This document shows, in pieces, positions 31,031 to 41,830 of a stretch of 64,000 nt of DNA. Source of the DNA: Lumbricus terrestris (Eukaryota > Annelida > Clitellata > Crassiclitellata > Lumbricidae). Each line of letters begins with the position of its first letter. The stretch's first letter is position 1. Made by a program: the position numbers and the translations under genes. The notes beneath the pieces were generated by a model. That model did no database searches. It was given only the letters and a program-made list of their open reading frames with translations, and had not been told where the DNA came from. Where the stretch lies: contig OX457047.1 in NCBI GenBank assembly GCA_949752735.1, positions 7,975,244-8,039,243 on the forward strand, written 5' to 3'.

Positions 31031-31918
31031 TCAGCCGAGATCAGATCGAAATCTCCTCTTCTCGAGTCCTCCATTGTAATCTGGATCGCTGTCACTTCCT
31101 TTCGGTGAGCCGAACAGTTTCCGAAGACGTTCTTCACCGTCGGAGCTCGAAGGAGACAGAGGAAGTCTGGAGTCCCACGATTCCAAGGTCAAGGACCTTT
31201 TCCGTCCAAGGTCACCTCTGAAGGCGTAGCGTCTCTTATCGTTCGCATCCAGTAATTCGGGCGCCCGCTTTCCAAGGTCACCCCGAAATGCGTACTTCCC
31301 TCTCTTCGAATACGACCCTCCTTCCTCCGTCTCTTCCATGCTGTCTCCCTCATCTCCCTGCTCTCCATACCCGTGTTCGACCTTGAACCTCTTTCCATGA
31401 TCAGCTCGAAACGAAGACTTGGATCTTTTACCGACGTCCATCCATCTCCCTGAAGGACTCTCCTCTTCCACCTGCCTTTCCATCTTACCAACCTCGAACC
31501 TCTTTCCCCTTGCGGATCCACCCTTCGACTCTATCGCTTCCAAGTACCTCGTCTTCTCCAGCTGTTCACCATCATCCATCGGAAGCTCAAACTTCCATCC
31601 TCGTTTTCCAAGGTCTGGCCGGAAGGATGTCTTCGAGCCGTGTTTGCCCTCCAGCCGAGACCAGTCCACGGAGAACCTCTTTCCGAGGTCCGCTCTGAAC
31701 GAACTTCGACGTCGCTGGAGGACTGGTCTCACTTCCGGTGGTGACGTCAGATCAGTTCCGGTTCCGGTTTCTCTGGTCGGACTCTCCTCTGAATCGAAGA
31801 GAGTGGTCGGGTCTTGAGGAACATCCAAGGCCGATGACTGGTCAGCTAGAAGAGCTGCGGTCAAAGAAGTAAGAAAGAGAAGGCCAACCAGGCAGATCGG
31901 ATCGCAACTTCTCGAATT
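31031..31918 (-). CDS. FRxDL-amide neuropeptide precursor, 3' coding exon (partial gene)
   Basis: This exon encodes 295 residues, numbered from 31918, and ends in a TGA at 31033-31031. It has no usable ATG at its start; a stop lies just upstream in frame and a splice acceptor sits at the boundary, so the initiator Met must be in an upstream exon. Residues about 8-26 (ICLVGLLFLTSLTAALLA) are the hydrophobic core of a signal peptide. Repeated peptides ending in Gly, an amide donor, follow: SSFRADLG (72-79), TSFRPDLG (97-104), SSFRADHG (168-175), YAFRGDLG twice (209-216, 231-238) and a C-terminal FRSDLG that ends at the stop codon. All but the last are followed by KR or RKR. A possible decayed copy, RWMDVG-KR, is at 158-165. 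Acidic spacers separate them. The pattern Y-x-F-x-G-x-L-amide resembles buccalin/allatostatin-A, and the DL-amide end resembles annelid DLamide peptides; this is a family-level inference only. The products would be secreted, amidated neuropeptides. Confidence 0.85.
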   Translation of the reverse strand, partial: NSRSCDPICLVGLLFLTSLTAALLADQSSALDVPQDPTTLFDSEESPTRETGTGTDLTSPPEVRPVLQRRRSSFRADLGKRFSVDWSRLEGKHGSKTSFRPDLGKRGWKFELPMDDGEQLEKTRYLEAIESKGGSARGKRFEVGKMERQVEEESPSGRWMDVGKRSKSSFRADHGKRFKVEHGYGEQGDEGDSMEETEEGGSYSKRGKYAFRGDLGKRAPELLDANDKRRYAFRGDLGRKRSLTLESWDSRLPLSPSSSDGEERLRKLFGSPKGSDSDPDYNGGLEKRRFRSDLG

Positions 31919-31920
31919 CT
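31919..31920 (-). promoter_or_regulatory. Splice acceptor of the neuropeptide exon
   Basis: On the minus strand TTCTTTGTTTTTTAG precedes the exon: a pyrimidine-rich run and AG. The reading frame is open from the next base, while the AG itself forms an in-frame TAG. The upstream exon and donor were not located. Confidence 0.7.
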
Positions 31921-32559
31921 AAAAAACAAAGAACAGGAATGCGACAGAACACAACAATATGCAACGGAATGCGAAACAATTGAGATAAAAATGAATTGTA
32001 AGTCGCTAGGCAACGGTGCAACACAAGGTCGGTCCCTACTTTGGGGAGGGGGGGAGTTGTTGAAAGGGGGTGTGACAAACGACCCATCGAGGTTTTTTCC
32101 CCATATCGCAATCTTTTTTTTCTTTTTGGGGTATGTCTGTCTGATGTCTCTTTTTTCTGATGACCTTTTTAGTGTTTACTGTATTTTAACAGTTCATCTT
32201 ATGACGCACAATGCATCTAAGTAAGTAAAACAATACCTGTAAAATTATCTATCAGATGTTTCTTGGGAATGTCATTCCTCGTGGGGGGAAGACTTTTCCC
32301 AGAAATGTCCAGATTAAACACTGCAGAAAGCCGATTCACCATACACGGCTATGCAACATTAAGAGACACCCTTTTTAGATATTAAAAAATGATATAAGCT
32401 TTTAAAGAGCTCTTTTTCTCATTGTCTTGGCGGGCTAAAATAACTGTCCTATAAACGTCAAAATGGGTTTAAATGATCAACTCATAATTATCTAACCCAA
32501 ATATCTTACACCAAAATCTGCCACAGTCTGCACTTTGATAGTGCCCGTCCCAAGCCAAG

Positions 32560-32812
32560 AGAGGGGAGGGGAATTTTCTATCGTAGAGAGCAGGACATAA
32601 AGAGTCCGCGCCCCGTAGGGCGGACGTACATTGTGGGCTGCCATTAGTGCCGTGTTTGCAGGCTGTCTGCTTTGCTAGTAGTTAAGCTTTATATATTCTG
32701 TGATCTAAGCTCTTGTAAATTGTTTCAACTGCATAATTACAGACTGTAACCGGCTGCGGTCTGTCAACCGGAATGTTGAATAAACGAAAATTATTACTTT
32801 TATTAGATTAAG
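32560..32812 (+). mobile_element. SINE type B, degraded copy in segment D copy 1
   Basis: The body TGTAAATTGTTTCAACTGCATAATT and the 3' hairpin ACCGGCTGCGGTCTGTCAACCGG are clear. The tRNA-like head is damaged compared with the allelic copy at 35340. The shared position shows insertion before the duplication. Confidence 0.7.
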
Positions 32813-33121
32813 CACTGCACGAAGCCATTCCGCCACTCACGACTAAGCAACGTTATGAGACACCTTTTTTTAGAGAGATACGAAAATTATATAAGCTTTA
32901 AAGAGTCATTTGCTAAGACGATAGATAACTGGAACTGACCGATTGTCAATATAATGGGTTTATCCATAGAGATGACATATTTTTGTCTTTACCACATTTA
33001 CACCGAACTCCGCCACAGTCCGTAGTGCCAGTCCCAAGCCTGGAGAAAGGAGGATGGCAACAGAATGCAACTTTGCCATGACCTCAGTTGAAGATTTAGA
33101 CGTCAGTCCTTCCCGTGCAGT

Positions 33122-33300
33122 GGCCAAAGGGGTTCTTTCATCCGTCCGCTCCCTCGTCTGTGAAGTCCCTCAGGGCTCCATGCTCGGTCCACTGCCTTCC
33201 TACTCTACACCGCCGACGTGTGAGAGCTTGCCACGAGTCTCGGCGTGTCATCAAACTTCTATGCCGATGACACGCAGCTCTATACCTCCATCAACGGTTG
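33122..33300 (+). pseudogene. CR1-group reverse transcriptase fragment, private to segment D copy 1
   Basis: Across two frames it encodes VPQGSMLGPL, then LGVSSNFYADDTQLYTSING, the RT motif 4 and the catalytic FYADD box of CR1/L2-group proteins. The equivalent place in copy 2 (about 36030) has different sequence. Confidence 0.75.
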
Positions 33301-33411
33301 TACACTTTGCATCTTGTACGTCAGATTTTGGTGAACTTGCCTTACGGTCTTACTTAGAAAGATCAGGCAAATAAAAAAAACTGGCTCAGTACCATGCTCT
33401 TAAATGCTGTA

Positions 33412-33487
33412 ATATGCCGAGCATATTTCTGTCCAGGGTTACGACCTCTGTTGTCATAGACCCTGGTCAAATCGGATCCATCCATCC
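33412..33487 (-). repeat. Short dispersed element Z
   Basis: Minus strand: GGATGGATGGATCCGATTTG, ACCAGGGTCTATGACAACAG, AGGTCGTAACCCTGGACAG and AAATATGCTCGGCATATTAC. It is well preserved, and is absent from segment D copy 2. Confidence 0.7.
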
Positions 33488-33765
33488 AAATAATAAAATA
33501 TCTGAGTGCTTTAGATACCTTTAAATTGCTTCTTCTAGCTCAATATTATGCTGAATATCGTCAAATTAATTCATTCCATGCCAATGGTCTTCAGTTTCAA
33601 ATTGACAACATAATAATAATTACGAAAAAGAACTACCGTAATGAATGTTTGCATACAACTGTAATTATATAATACTGTTTGATTGTACTGAATGAGTAAC
33701 CTAATGCCTGAACAATACAACAGTAGAAAAGTCTCATGACATCATTAAATGCATTGTAAGCATGC

Positions 33766-33930
33766 GCAATCAGGTGTGGAGAAGAGGTGGGAAGAGTGGT
33801 TTCGGATTGTGACGGGGGTGCGACAAGGATGTTTGCTGTCGCCAATGATTTTTGCACTGGTGGTAGACTGGGTGATGACAAGGGCGACGGGACAAGGACA
33901 TATTGGATTGAAGTGGACAGTTACTTATTC
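33766..33930 (+). pseudogene. RTE-like reverse transcriptase fragment
   Basis: Frame: VEKRWEEWFRIVTGVRQGCL, LSPMIFALVVDWVMTRATGQ, GHIGLKWT. The GVRQGC.LSP block is RT motif 4 of RTE-like elements. No flanking RT motifs remain. Confidence 0.75.
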
Positions 33931-33994
33931 CAGCGCCTGTCTACCATTATTCAGCGCTTCACCTTTGTTCTCCCTGATCTTGACTCAGATGGCC

Positions 33995-34113
33995 ACTCCA
34001 GAGTTAAAATTTCTTATTAATATCTGAAACCTGAGGGATTATAGATACCTCGGGTAAAAAAATAACAATAATAATAATAATAATAATAAATAATGATAAT
34101 AATAATAATAATA

Positions 34114-34165
<52 letters not shown>

Positions 34166-34244
34166 GGGCCATTCCGGACTGGTTTTATAGCAGTAGTTAG
34201 GAGATAAGTCCCCGAGGGATCCTAAATACCTCGGGGCAAAAAAA
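33995..34244 (-). repeat. (AAT)n tracts and hairpin tails of small retroposons
   Basis: Two related tails, CCTGAGGGATTATAGATACC-TCGGG (about 34030) and CCCCGAGGGATCCTAAATACC-TCGGGG (about 34210), each run into A-rich or (AAT)n sequence (34066-34165). These look like minus- or plus-oriented 3' ends of unidentified SINE/LINE elements. The poly-Tyr frame is an artefact. Confidence 0.5.
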
Positions 34245-34750
34245 AAATAATAATGACAATTTCTATTCCGCCGTAACACAGCGCATGCCGTTACAAAGGC
34301 GCCTCTACAAACACAAACGCAATATATTCAGTCAAACTGTCAAAGGTACGCCTTAGAAAACATATATGTCTTCAGTCGAGTTTTGAAAACCTCAACAGAG
34401 TAACTGTTGGCAGAACGAACTGTGGTAGGCAGACTGTTCCAGCAGCGGGGGCCAGCAGTTGAAAAAGCACGCTCCCCGAAGCGTGTCCTCGTCCTTCGCA
34501 CATACAGATCTCCTTTCACACTGGATCTCAGCGTAAGACCAGCACCTGACGCCGCCATCTGCACGCAGTAGGGTTTGAGGTAGTCCGGTGCTAAGCCATG
34601 TAGTGACTTGTAGACGAACAATGAGAGTTTGTATTCGATGCGGTACGGTATAATTAAAAGCCAATGCAGCACGTCACACAGTAATGGTGTCAAATGATCA
34701 TACTTCCGCCGATTACACACAAGCTTCACCGCTGCATTCAACACAGGTAG
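34245..34750 (-). pseudogene. CR1/Rex1-type LINE 3' end, copy 2
   Basis: The minus-strand frame at 34852-34340 reads AVKLVCNRRKYDHLTPLLCD, VLHWLLIIPYRIEYKLSLFV, YKSLHGLAPDYLKPYC, LYVRRTRTRFGERAF, then TAGPRCWNSLP and FKTRLKTYMF. It is open for 170 codons and slightly longer than the copy at 26235. A two-codon insertion is present (LLIIPYR versus LPIPYR). Confidence 0.85.
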
Positions 34751-36605
<1,855 letters not shown>

Positions 36606-37185
36606 GTTTAAAAACATAGATAAAATTCTTGGAAACATTCATATTGTACAAGATATTTATTTGATGGATTTCTTTTACATTATGAATGTTTCCAAGAATG
36701 TTTCATTTACAAATGATTGTGCATGAAAATTTCCGTGCAATATTGCTTAATTATTTGTCTCAAAGATCCGCTTTAAAATGTTTTGAGTTTTATGGGCTTC
36801 GTTAACTATGTTATTTCATGCTATAATACAATGAACATTGATGACATTGCAAAGGACGTTTTGACATCTTTAAGTGATGACTTTTGAAAACTTTACCGTA
36901 TAATGTATATAAAATTATGTATTCACTGTATAGCCTACTGTATACACTGTATATAATTATTTCATTTATCGTCAACGACCAATGATGTCATAATTTATGA
37001 CGACGTTAAATATTTAAATAAAAAATCTCAAATTCAAGAATTGTCTCCTACGTAACAGACTTTTGCATCAGCTGCATGCTGACGATTTTCTGATTGCGCT
37101 TTGGCAGCAGTTGCTCAGAAGTGTCAAGCTATGGATGCCCTCTCTCCGTGGCTAGCATATAACCGCCTGCTTCTCAAGAAGTAGT
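36606..37185. other. AT-rich intergenic DNA with a long perfect inverted repeat
   Basis: ATTCTTGGAAACATTCATA (36625-36643) is perfectly complementary to 36681-36699, with 37 bases between the arms. No gene was recognised. Confidence 0.7.
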
Positions 37186-37189
37186 GGTA

Positions 37190-37295
37190 GTTTCTGTTTA
37201 ACAACACTCTGTGATACAAAAGATCATGATTAGCGTCGCCTGCCTTCTTTATCGAGGCTTGGGACCGGCGGCATTGGCAGAGTGAAACCGGTGGC
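37190..37295 (-). repeat. Hairpin module copy (minus strand)
   Basis: Minus strand: CACTCTGCCAATGCCGCCGG, TCCCAAGCCTCGAT, GGCGACGCTAATCATGATC, then GTGTTGTTAAAC. Stem 2 (CGACGC/GTGTTG) is kept with G-U pairs. Confidence 0.6.
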
Positions 37296-37515
37296 AGAGT
37301 TGCCTGCTTCTCAACACTTCTATGATCCAACTGATCTGCCTGGGCGGTGGCAGACGGTTGGTGGCCTATTGCTTTCCCTGCTTCGGTTTGATATTTAGGA
37401 TTCATTCTTAACCAAGAGCTTACTTTTCCTCTTACTTTTCATTACTCATAAATCAGCTCAACCGCAGTCGCTATCCATCAGCTTCGTCGTTAATATTGCG
37501 AATTGTTTCCGGTCC

Positions 37516-37806
37516 ATGCAAGAACACCGTTATCCACGCCTTTGTAATCTAATCAATAACCAACAGACTATTCCACTGCTACCAGTAGGTTCCGAAGCCC
37601 ACCTTTGGTTCCGTTCTCCTGCACGACTTATGAGGAGCTTCCTCAAGCGTATACCTCTGTCTCAAGATGATTCAGCACGCCGATATCACCAGCAACACAC
37701 ACCTTTGGGGCGGTCACCATGGAGACTAGCGGCGCTTGGCGCAGAGAAGGACAGGAAGTTCATTGCTGAGCTTGGAAGGAGAATTGCTGCAGCAACCCAT
37801 GATTAA
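37516..37806 (+). CDS. Unrecognised 96-residue ORF, probably a repeat remnant
   Basis: The sequence (HRYPRLCNLINNQQ...GRSPWRLAALGAEKDRKFIAEL) has plausible amino acid composition and no low complexity, but I recognise no family. Codons for a Trp-rich, charged C-terminus are followed by a (GAC)n-like tail at 37812, which suggests the 3' end of a LINE ORF. Could also be non-coding. Confidence 0.25.
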   Translation: MQEHRYPRLCNLINNQQTIPLLPVGSEAHLWFRSPARLMRSFLKRIPLSQDDSARRYHQQHTPLGRSPWRLAALGAEKDRKFIAELGRRIAAATHD

Positions 37807-38124
37807 ATAGAAGCGACGACGACGACGATGTTGACGACGATAACGATGAAGATTATATATAAATAATTATATAAATAATAATATTAGCTTTATTATTATT
37901 ATTATTAACAATAAATGAGCCATCTGATAAAAATGGCCTTCTGAGTAGATTGCACGGACGGGGGCGCTATATAATTATGTGCTCATAATAAATAAATAAT
38001 AATAACGGAGAAAACTCTGCCCACCTTTTTAAGTGGGATATTCGAGGAATACATATTTGATATTTGTGACGTTTGCGTGCTGCTCCCGATTTCATCACTA
38101 ACTTCATAACTCTTCTTAACTGCT
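37807..38124. other. Microsatellites and a CR1-type 3' tail
   Basis: (ATT)n at about 37880-37908, then CCTTCTGAGTAGATTGCACGG then GGGGCGCTATATAATTATG, a divergent copy of the LINE/SINE tail, and (AATA)n. No gene. Confidence 0.5.
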
Positions 38125-38512
38125 CATACTCTGGCAGTGCTGGTCCCGAGCGTGGATAAAGGGGTAGGGCCAGGGCCGTCTTATGGTCATCGTAGGCCCT
38201 AGGCACTTTTGCATATTAATCTATTCGTAGGCCCCTAGGGTCTATCCAACTCAACTCTGTATAAATTCAAATTGTGACACATTTACATTATTTCTTAAAA
38301 TTATGCTGAACCATGTTTTGTGAACGCATTCAGTTTTTATTTTAAATCTCAATCTACTTTTTGTAATATTTATTTTCAATATCCGCTAAATGTAATATTT
38401 CCGATTTTCGACTTTCTGTTAGCGGCGTTTCGGTCTAAGTTCTAATGAAAAATCGCCATCGCTTTTTAAATTTTAATTTGTTAAATTATTAATACAAATT
38501 TCTAAAAAAAAC

Positions 38513-38572
38513 ATGTCTGATGGTTATAAGAGGAAACACGAGTCTGGATTGGAGAAACCAATAAATCTGTAG
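38513..38572 (+). pseudogene. Remnant of the hAT transposase N-terminus
   Basis: MSDGYKRKHESGLEKPINL then stop. The M..YKRKHESG.EK pattern matches the start of many hAT transposases. It is in a different frame from the C-terminal part that follows, so the join is a deletion scar. Confidence 0.55.
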
Positions 38573-38577
38573 CTGAA

Positions 38578-38820
38578 ATGATTAGATCACAAATGGCTGA
38601 CAAGCTGGTCTCCAGTTTTCCAAATGTTAATATTTCTTTTCGAATTTATCTTTATATTTTTGAAACAAGTTGTGAAGGTGAACGTTCTATTTCGAAGCTG
38701 AAAATTATCAAAAATTACCTTCGGTCAACGATGGGACAGGCACGATTATCCTCCCTTGCATTACTTTCAATTGAAAACTACTTAATGCGAGAAATGACAT
38801 TTGAATACATTAACCTATAA
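38578..38820 (+). pseudogene. hAT transposase C-terminal dimerisation domain fragment
   Basis: The 80-residue frame contains FPNVNISFRIYLYIF, then CEGERSISKLKIIKNYLRST and MGQARLSSLALLSIE, the hATC dimerisation block, ending in a natural-looking stop. The catalytic core is absent, so the protein cannot transpose anything. The domain itself has no stops. Confidence 0.9.
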
Positions 38821-39127
38821 GCGATTTCGCGAATGCAAAGAGCCGCAATGTTAGCATATAGCTTAGACAATGTTACTGTTTCATTAGCTAACTCTAGCCT
38901 TAAAAAAGTTAGCTCGTTAAAATGAAATTTGCAAGTTTTCGTTTTCTGTTTGCTTTTTCCGGTCATTGACCAATCACTGCATTTATTTTTTAATATATTT
39001 TTTTAGGATTTCGTAGGCCTCTGGTAAGTTCGTAGGCCCTAGGCACAGTGCCTACTGTGCCTACTGTGCCTACTGGATAAGACGGCCCTGGGTAGGGCAA
39101 CGCTAGCGATATATTTAATATCATACA

Positions 39128-39570
39128 GCGTTGATAAACTGAAACCATTGCTACTTCCAGCCTCCGCCCAATAATGAAAGGAGTTTCATTCCTGAGTTGG
39201 CCTACTCTACTGCAACATTATTATTAGGCCTAACTGTTCCAATGTGTATCGACAGCTTATAATAATTGTTATAGCCAAATGTACTGTTGACGTCTTTAAA
39301 GCTTTTGTTGCATAACCTGTCATCATTTTTGCATAACTTTTCATCAGTTTTTTAAATTTTCTGCTCTCTAAACGATAATTCCGTGTCTTAAAAGCTGATT
39401 AGAAATTTCAATGGCCATGCTAACAATCTTATGTAACAAACAGGTCATCATTTAATAGATTATTTAATATAATTACTATAAATATATTTTATTCATATAT
39501 GTATTATATTAAAATATTGATCCATGTGCTATCATCATCTTAAGATAGGCTACTAAATTTATAGACCTAC
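39128..39570. other. Unassigned intergenic DNA
   Basis: After the end of the hairpin module (GCGTTG at 39128-39133, pairing with CAACGC at 39098-39103) the sequence is AT-rich with no recognised gene. Confidence 0.4.
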
Positions 39571-40085
39571 TAGCTGGGGTACCCGGCGTTGCCCAGGAAA
39601 TTTAGGATTCGACCCGCTCCCGGCCACGACCCACTGCACTCCACAACCACCCCACTGCACTCCACAACACTCCAACCTCCACGTGTACGCTCCGACCTCC
39701 ACTTGTACGCCACCCGTGAAATTTGAGTTTGCGGGAAAATTTCTTTCCCAACCGCCACCCCCACGCCCTCCACACACCTCGGCCCTGCGGGCCGAGGTGT
39801 GTGGAGCGTATGATTTTCATGCTAATTAAGCTTTGCGAAAAATGACGTCAAAGTATGACGTCAACGGCAACAGGCGTTACTGAAAACGATTGAAATACGG
39901 CGACGCAATTACAGAATTTGGAGCGGTAGGCTATAATATAGCCGCTAGCGCATATTTTAACACGGCGAAATTTAAAATGTCTGTTTTTCGAAATCTAAAG
40001 TGAATAAAAAGCTGAAAATAGCGTACTTGGATTTCTGTGGTGAGCGTTTATCTAAATCCAATGTTTCAGGTGAGTAGCTGCTAAA
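39571..40085. repeat. GGCGTTGCCC-type dispersed repeat with a strong hairpin
   Basis: Begins AGCTGGGGTACCCGGCGTTG, CCC-AGGAAATTTAGGATTC. A perfect 18-bp hairpin lies at 39768-39785/39789-39806 (loop TGC). Two TGACGTCA sites (39843-39850 and 39856-39863) recall those of 1493-1775. Type unknown. Confidence 0.55.
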
Positions 40086-40559
40086 CTGCGAGCGTGCATC
40101 GGTCCCAAATAAATAAATATACGTACAACCTTTCTTATAGATATAGATAAATAAATAAATAATAATTCAATATTATTCATTTGATCCGGTGATTTTTTCA
40201 CTTCTTGTTCAAAGACCTTTTTACTAAGGCTGTAACGAATATTCGTTTCGAATTCGCTTCAGGGACCAAATGGTCATATTTAGTTTTCCAAAGAATCAGT
40301 GCAATACAAAAAACGAAAATACCAACGCTGATAATGCCAATTTATACTGTTAAGCCAACGCAATTAACTATCGACGCTTTTGTCATTTTGCAATGGAACC
40401 TTGCATCAACTAGAGTTTTCTTTCATTAAATGATCATAGAAATTATGTAAATTTCAAAATCATATCGCTTGACGCTGGGGTTTTTTAAAATTCGCCTCCT
40501 TCATTTAAGTGTGTACTTAAACCTACACAGCCAACGCTAATAATTACGGCATATTATAT
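40086..40559. other. Unassigned AT-rich DNA
   Basis: A 74-codon frame at 40205-40429 has no recognised motif. Confidence 0.35.
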
Positions 40560-40766
40560 TATTGCTCTGCGCTTAGACACCTTTCAGACGTTTCCTTCTG
40601 ATGCTATGTATTAGTAAATGTATAATTAAACTTTGCTCCATCGGTCACACACCAATCTAAACGCTAAAATTCCACCACAGTACTGTCTGCACTCTGACAG
40701 TGCCAGTCCAAAATCACGATAAAAGAGGAGGGCGATGCGAAATATATCTGCCATCACGCAGTGTAT
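40560..40766 (+). repeat. Promoter-like/hairpin module copy
   Basis: CTTAGACACCTTTCAGACG (40569), then GCACT-CTGAC-AGTGC and GAGGAGGGCGATGCG. The TATA part is degenerate (GCTATGTATT). Confidence 0.5.
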
Positions 40767-40980
40767 GCATGTGCACTTTTTTTATGTCGCCTCCAAAAGA
40801 CTACTCAGAAGCGCTCCCGACTAAAGCGAGGACACTGAATCGGAGTTTCACGCCGAAGCGCATGAGCAATTGCAAGTGAAGAACTTGCTCAAGGTCCCTA
40901 ACGAGGTGGATTCAGGTGGATTCGAACCTGCGACCCTTTGTCTGCAAGGCGACGAACTTACCAATACACCACCGCGCCCC
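40767..40980 (-). mobile_element. tRNA-derived SINE (type A)
   Basis: Minus strand: GGGGCGCGGTGGTGTATTGG head, GGTTCGAATCC box B, GCTTCGGCGTGAAACTCCG body and GGGAGCGCTTCTGAGTAGTC tail. Confidence 0.88.
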
Positions 40981-41089
40981 AATATGTCGTTACACTGAAG
41001 CAACAATCGCTACTTACTTAACCTGATCAATAATTGATTGAGATGTGTAAAAAATTTTGGGCTTCGGCAACGACCTCTAGTGTTATTGT

Positions 41090-41330
41090 GGAGCGCGGCG
41101 GCCGCGGTGTAGTGGGTATATGGTCGTCGCCTTGCAGCCGAAGGGTTGCAGGTTCGGATCCAGCTCAAGCCGCCGCATAGGGGCCTTATCATGATGCAAG
41201 TCCTTCACTTGCAATTGCTCAGCGCTTCGGCGTGAAACTCCGATACAGTGTCCGCGCTGCAGTCGGGAGCGCCTCTGAGTAGAGAACCTGAAGGGGCGCT
41301 ATAACAAGTGCACATACAAGCAAACGCTGT
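41090..41330 (+). mobile_element. tRNA-derived SINE (type A)
   Basis: GCCGCGGTGTAGTGGGTATA head, GGTTCGGATCC box B, CTCAGCGCTTCGGCGTGAAA body, then GGGAGCGCCTCTGAGTAGAG, GGGGCGCTATAACAAGTGCA and (CAAA)n. A complete-looking copy. Confidence 0.9.
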
Positions 41331-41584
41331 CGTTAAACTATATGGATGAATCTCATCACTACTAAATCGTGATTATAGGATTCATGTAGTTAGCCAAGTT
41401 GGTCAGCGTAGAATTCAGCCCATCTATTATGTAGGATCCTTCGGACCCAGAATGCTTGCTACCTACATGTATAATTGTATATTGGCTAATGGCTCAAAGC
41501 ATAATTTCGTTCGATGCCGTTGTTTCTCTGTGCCACTGTATAGTTTTATAAACAGACGGTTTGGCAACGAGGTTTCCGTAAGAT

Positions 41585-41830
41585 CAATCAATCAATCAAT
41601 AGTAATTTATATAACGACCCTTCAAGGTACCTACACACAGGCGCTCCGGCCGAGATCAAGCGAAAAAAAACTGTCTTCAACAGTTTGTGAAATTGAGAAC
41701 AGCTTGGGAGGTGTCGCATAGTCAATGGCAACCCATTCCAGGTTGCTGGACCAACTACAGAGAACGAACGCCTCTGCATGATACTATGGATTGGAGTCGG
41801 TTGATTGTCACCGTTGATCAAATCATGTCA
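41585..41830 (-). pseudogene. CR1-like LINE C-terminus with (TTGA)n tail
   Basis: Minus-strand frame: RRSFSVVGPATWNGLPLTMR, HLPSCSQFHKLLKTVFFRL, then a short linker that runs into the shared 3' tail and a (TTGA)n microsatellite (plus strand ATCAATCAATCAATC at 41585). 5'-truncated. Confidence 0.85.

Larger units (their letters stand above)
32030..33780 (+). repeat. Duplicated segment D, copy 1
   Basis: Collinear with 34750-36605: CTTGGGAATGTCATTCCT; TTAAACACTGC; GAGACACC; CTGCACT.TG.TAGTGCC; CAACTGCATAATT; TATGAGACACCTTTTTTTAGAG; AACTCCGCCACAGTCCGTAG; TATTCATTCCAT.CC; AACTACCGTAATGAATGTTTGC. The copies start 2.7 kb apart. The left boundary lies about 110 bp upstream of the neuropeptide exon. 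Confidence 0.85.
38171..39090 (+). mobile_element. Internally deleted hAT transposon with target site duplication
   Basis: Terminal inverted repeats CAGGGCCGTCTTAT (14 bp, at 38171 and ending 39090) are flanked by a perfect 8-bp duplication GGTAGGGC (38163-38170 and 39091-39098), which is diagnostic of hAT. It carries the two ends of a transposase gene and no middle. CCTACTGTG repeats lie just inside the right end. The element split a hairpin module (38128-38170 and 39091-39150). Confidence 0.93.

Noticed and set aside
31419..31817. 132-residue plus-strand ORF opposite the neuropeptide exon
   Set aside because: Antisense shadow with no motif; the minus strand has ordered dibasic and amidation sites.
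31842..32111. 89-residue minus-strand ORF overlapping the neuropeptide exon start
   Set aside because: It is in another frame and crosses the splice acceptor. The signal peptide is in the neuropeptide frame.
34004..34279. Poly-Tyr/Leu/Ile ORF
   Set aside because: The reverse of an (AAT)n tract.
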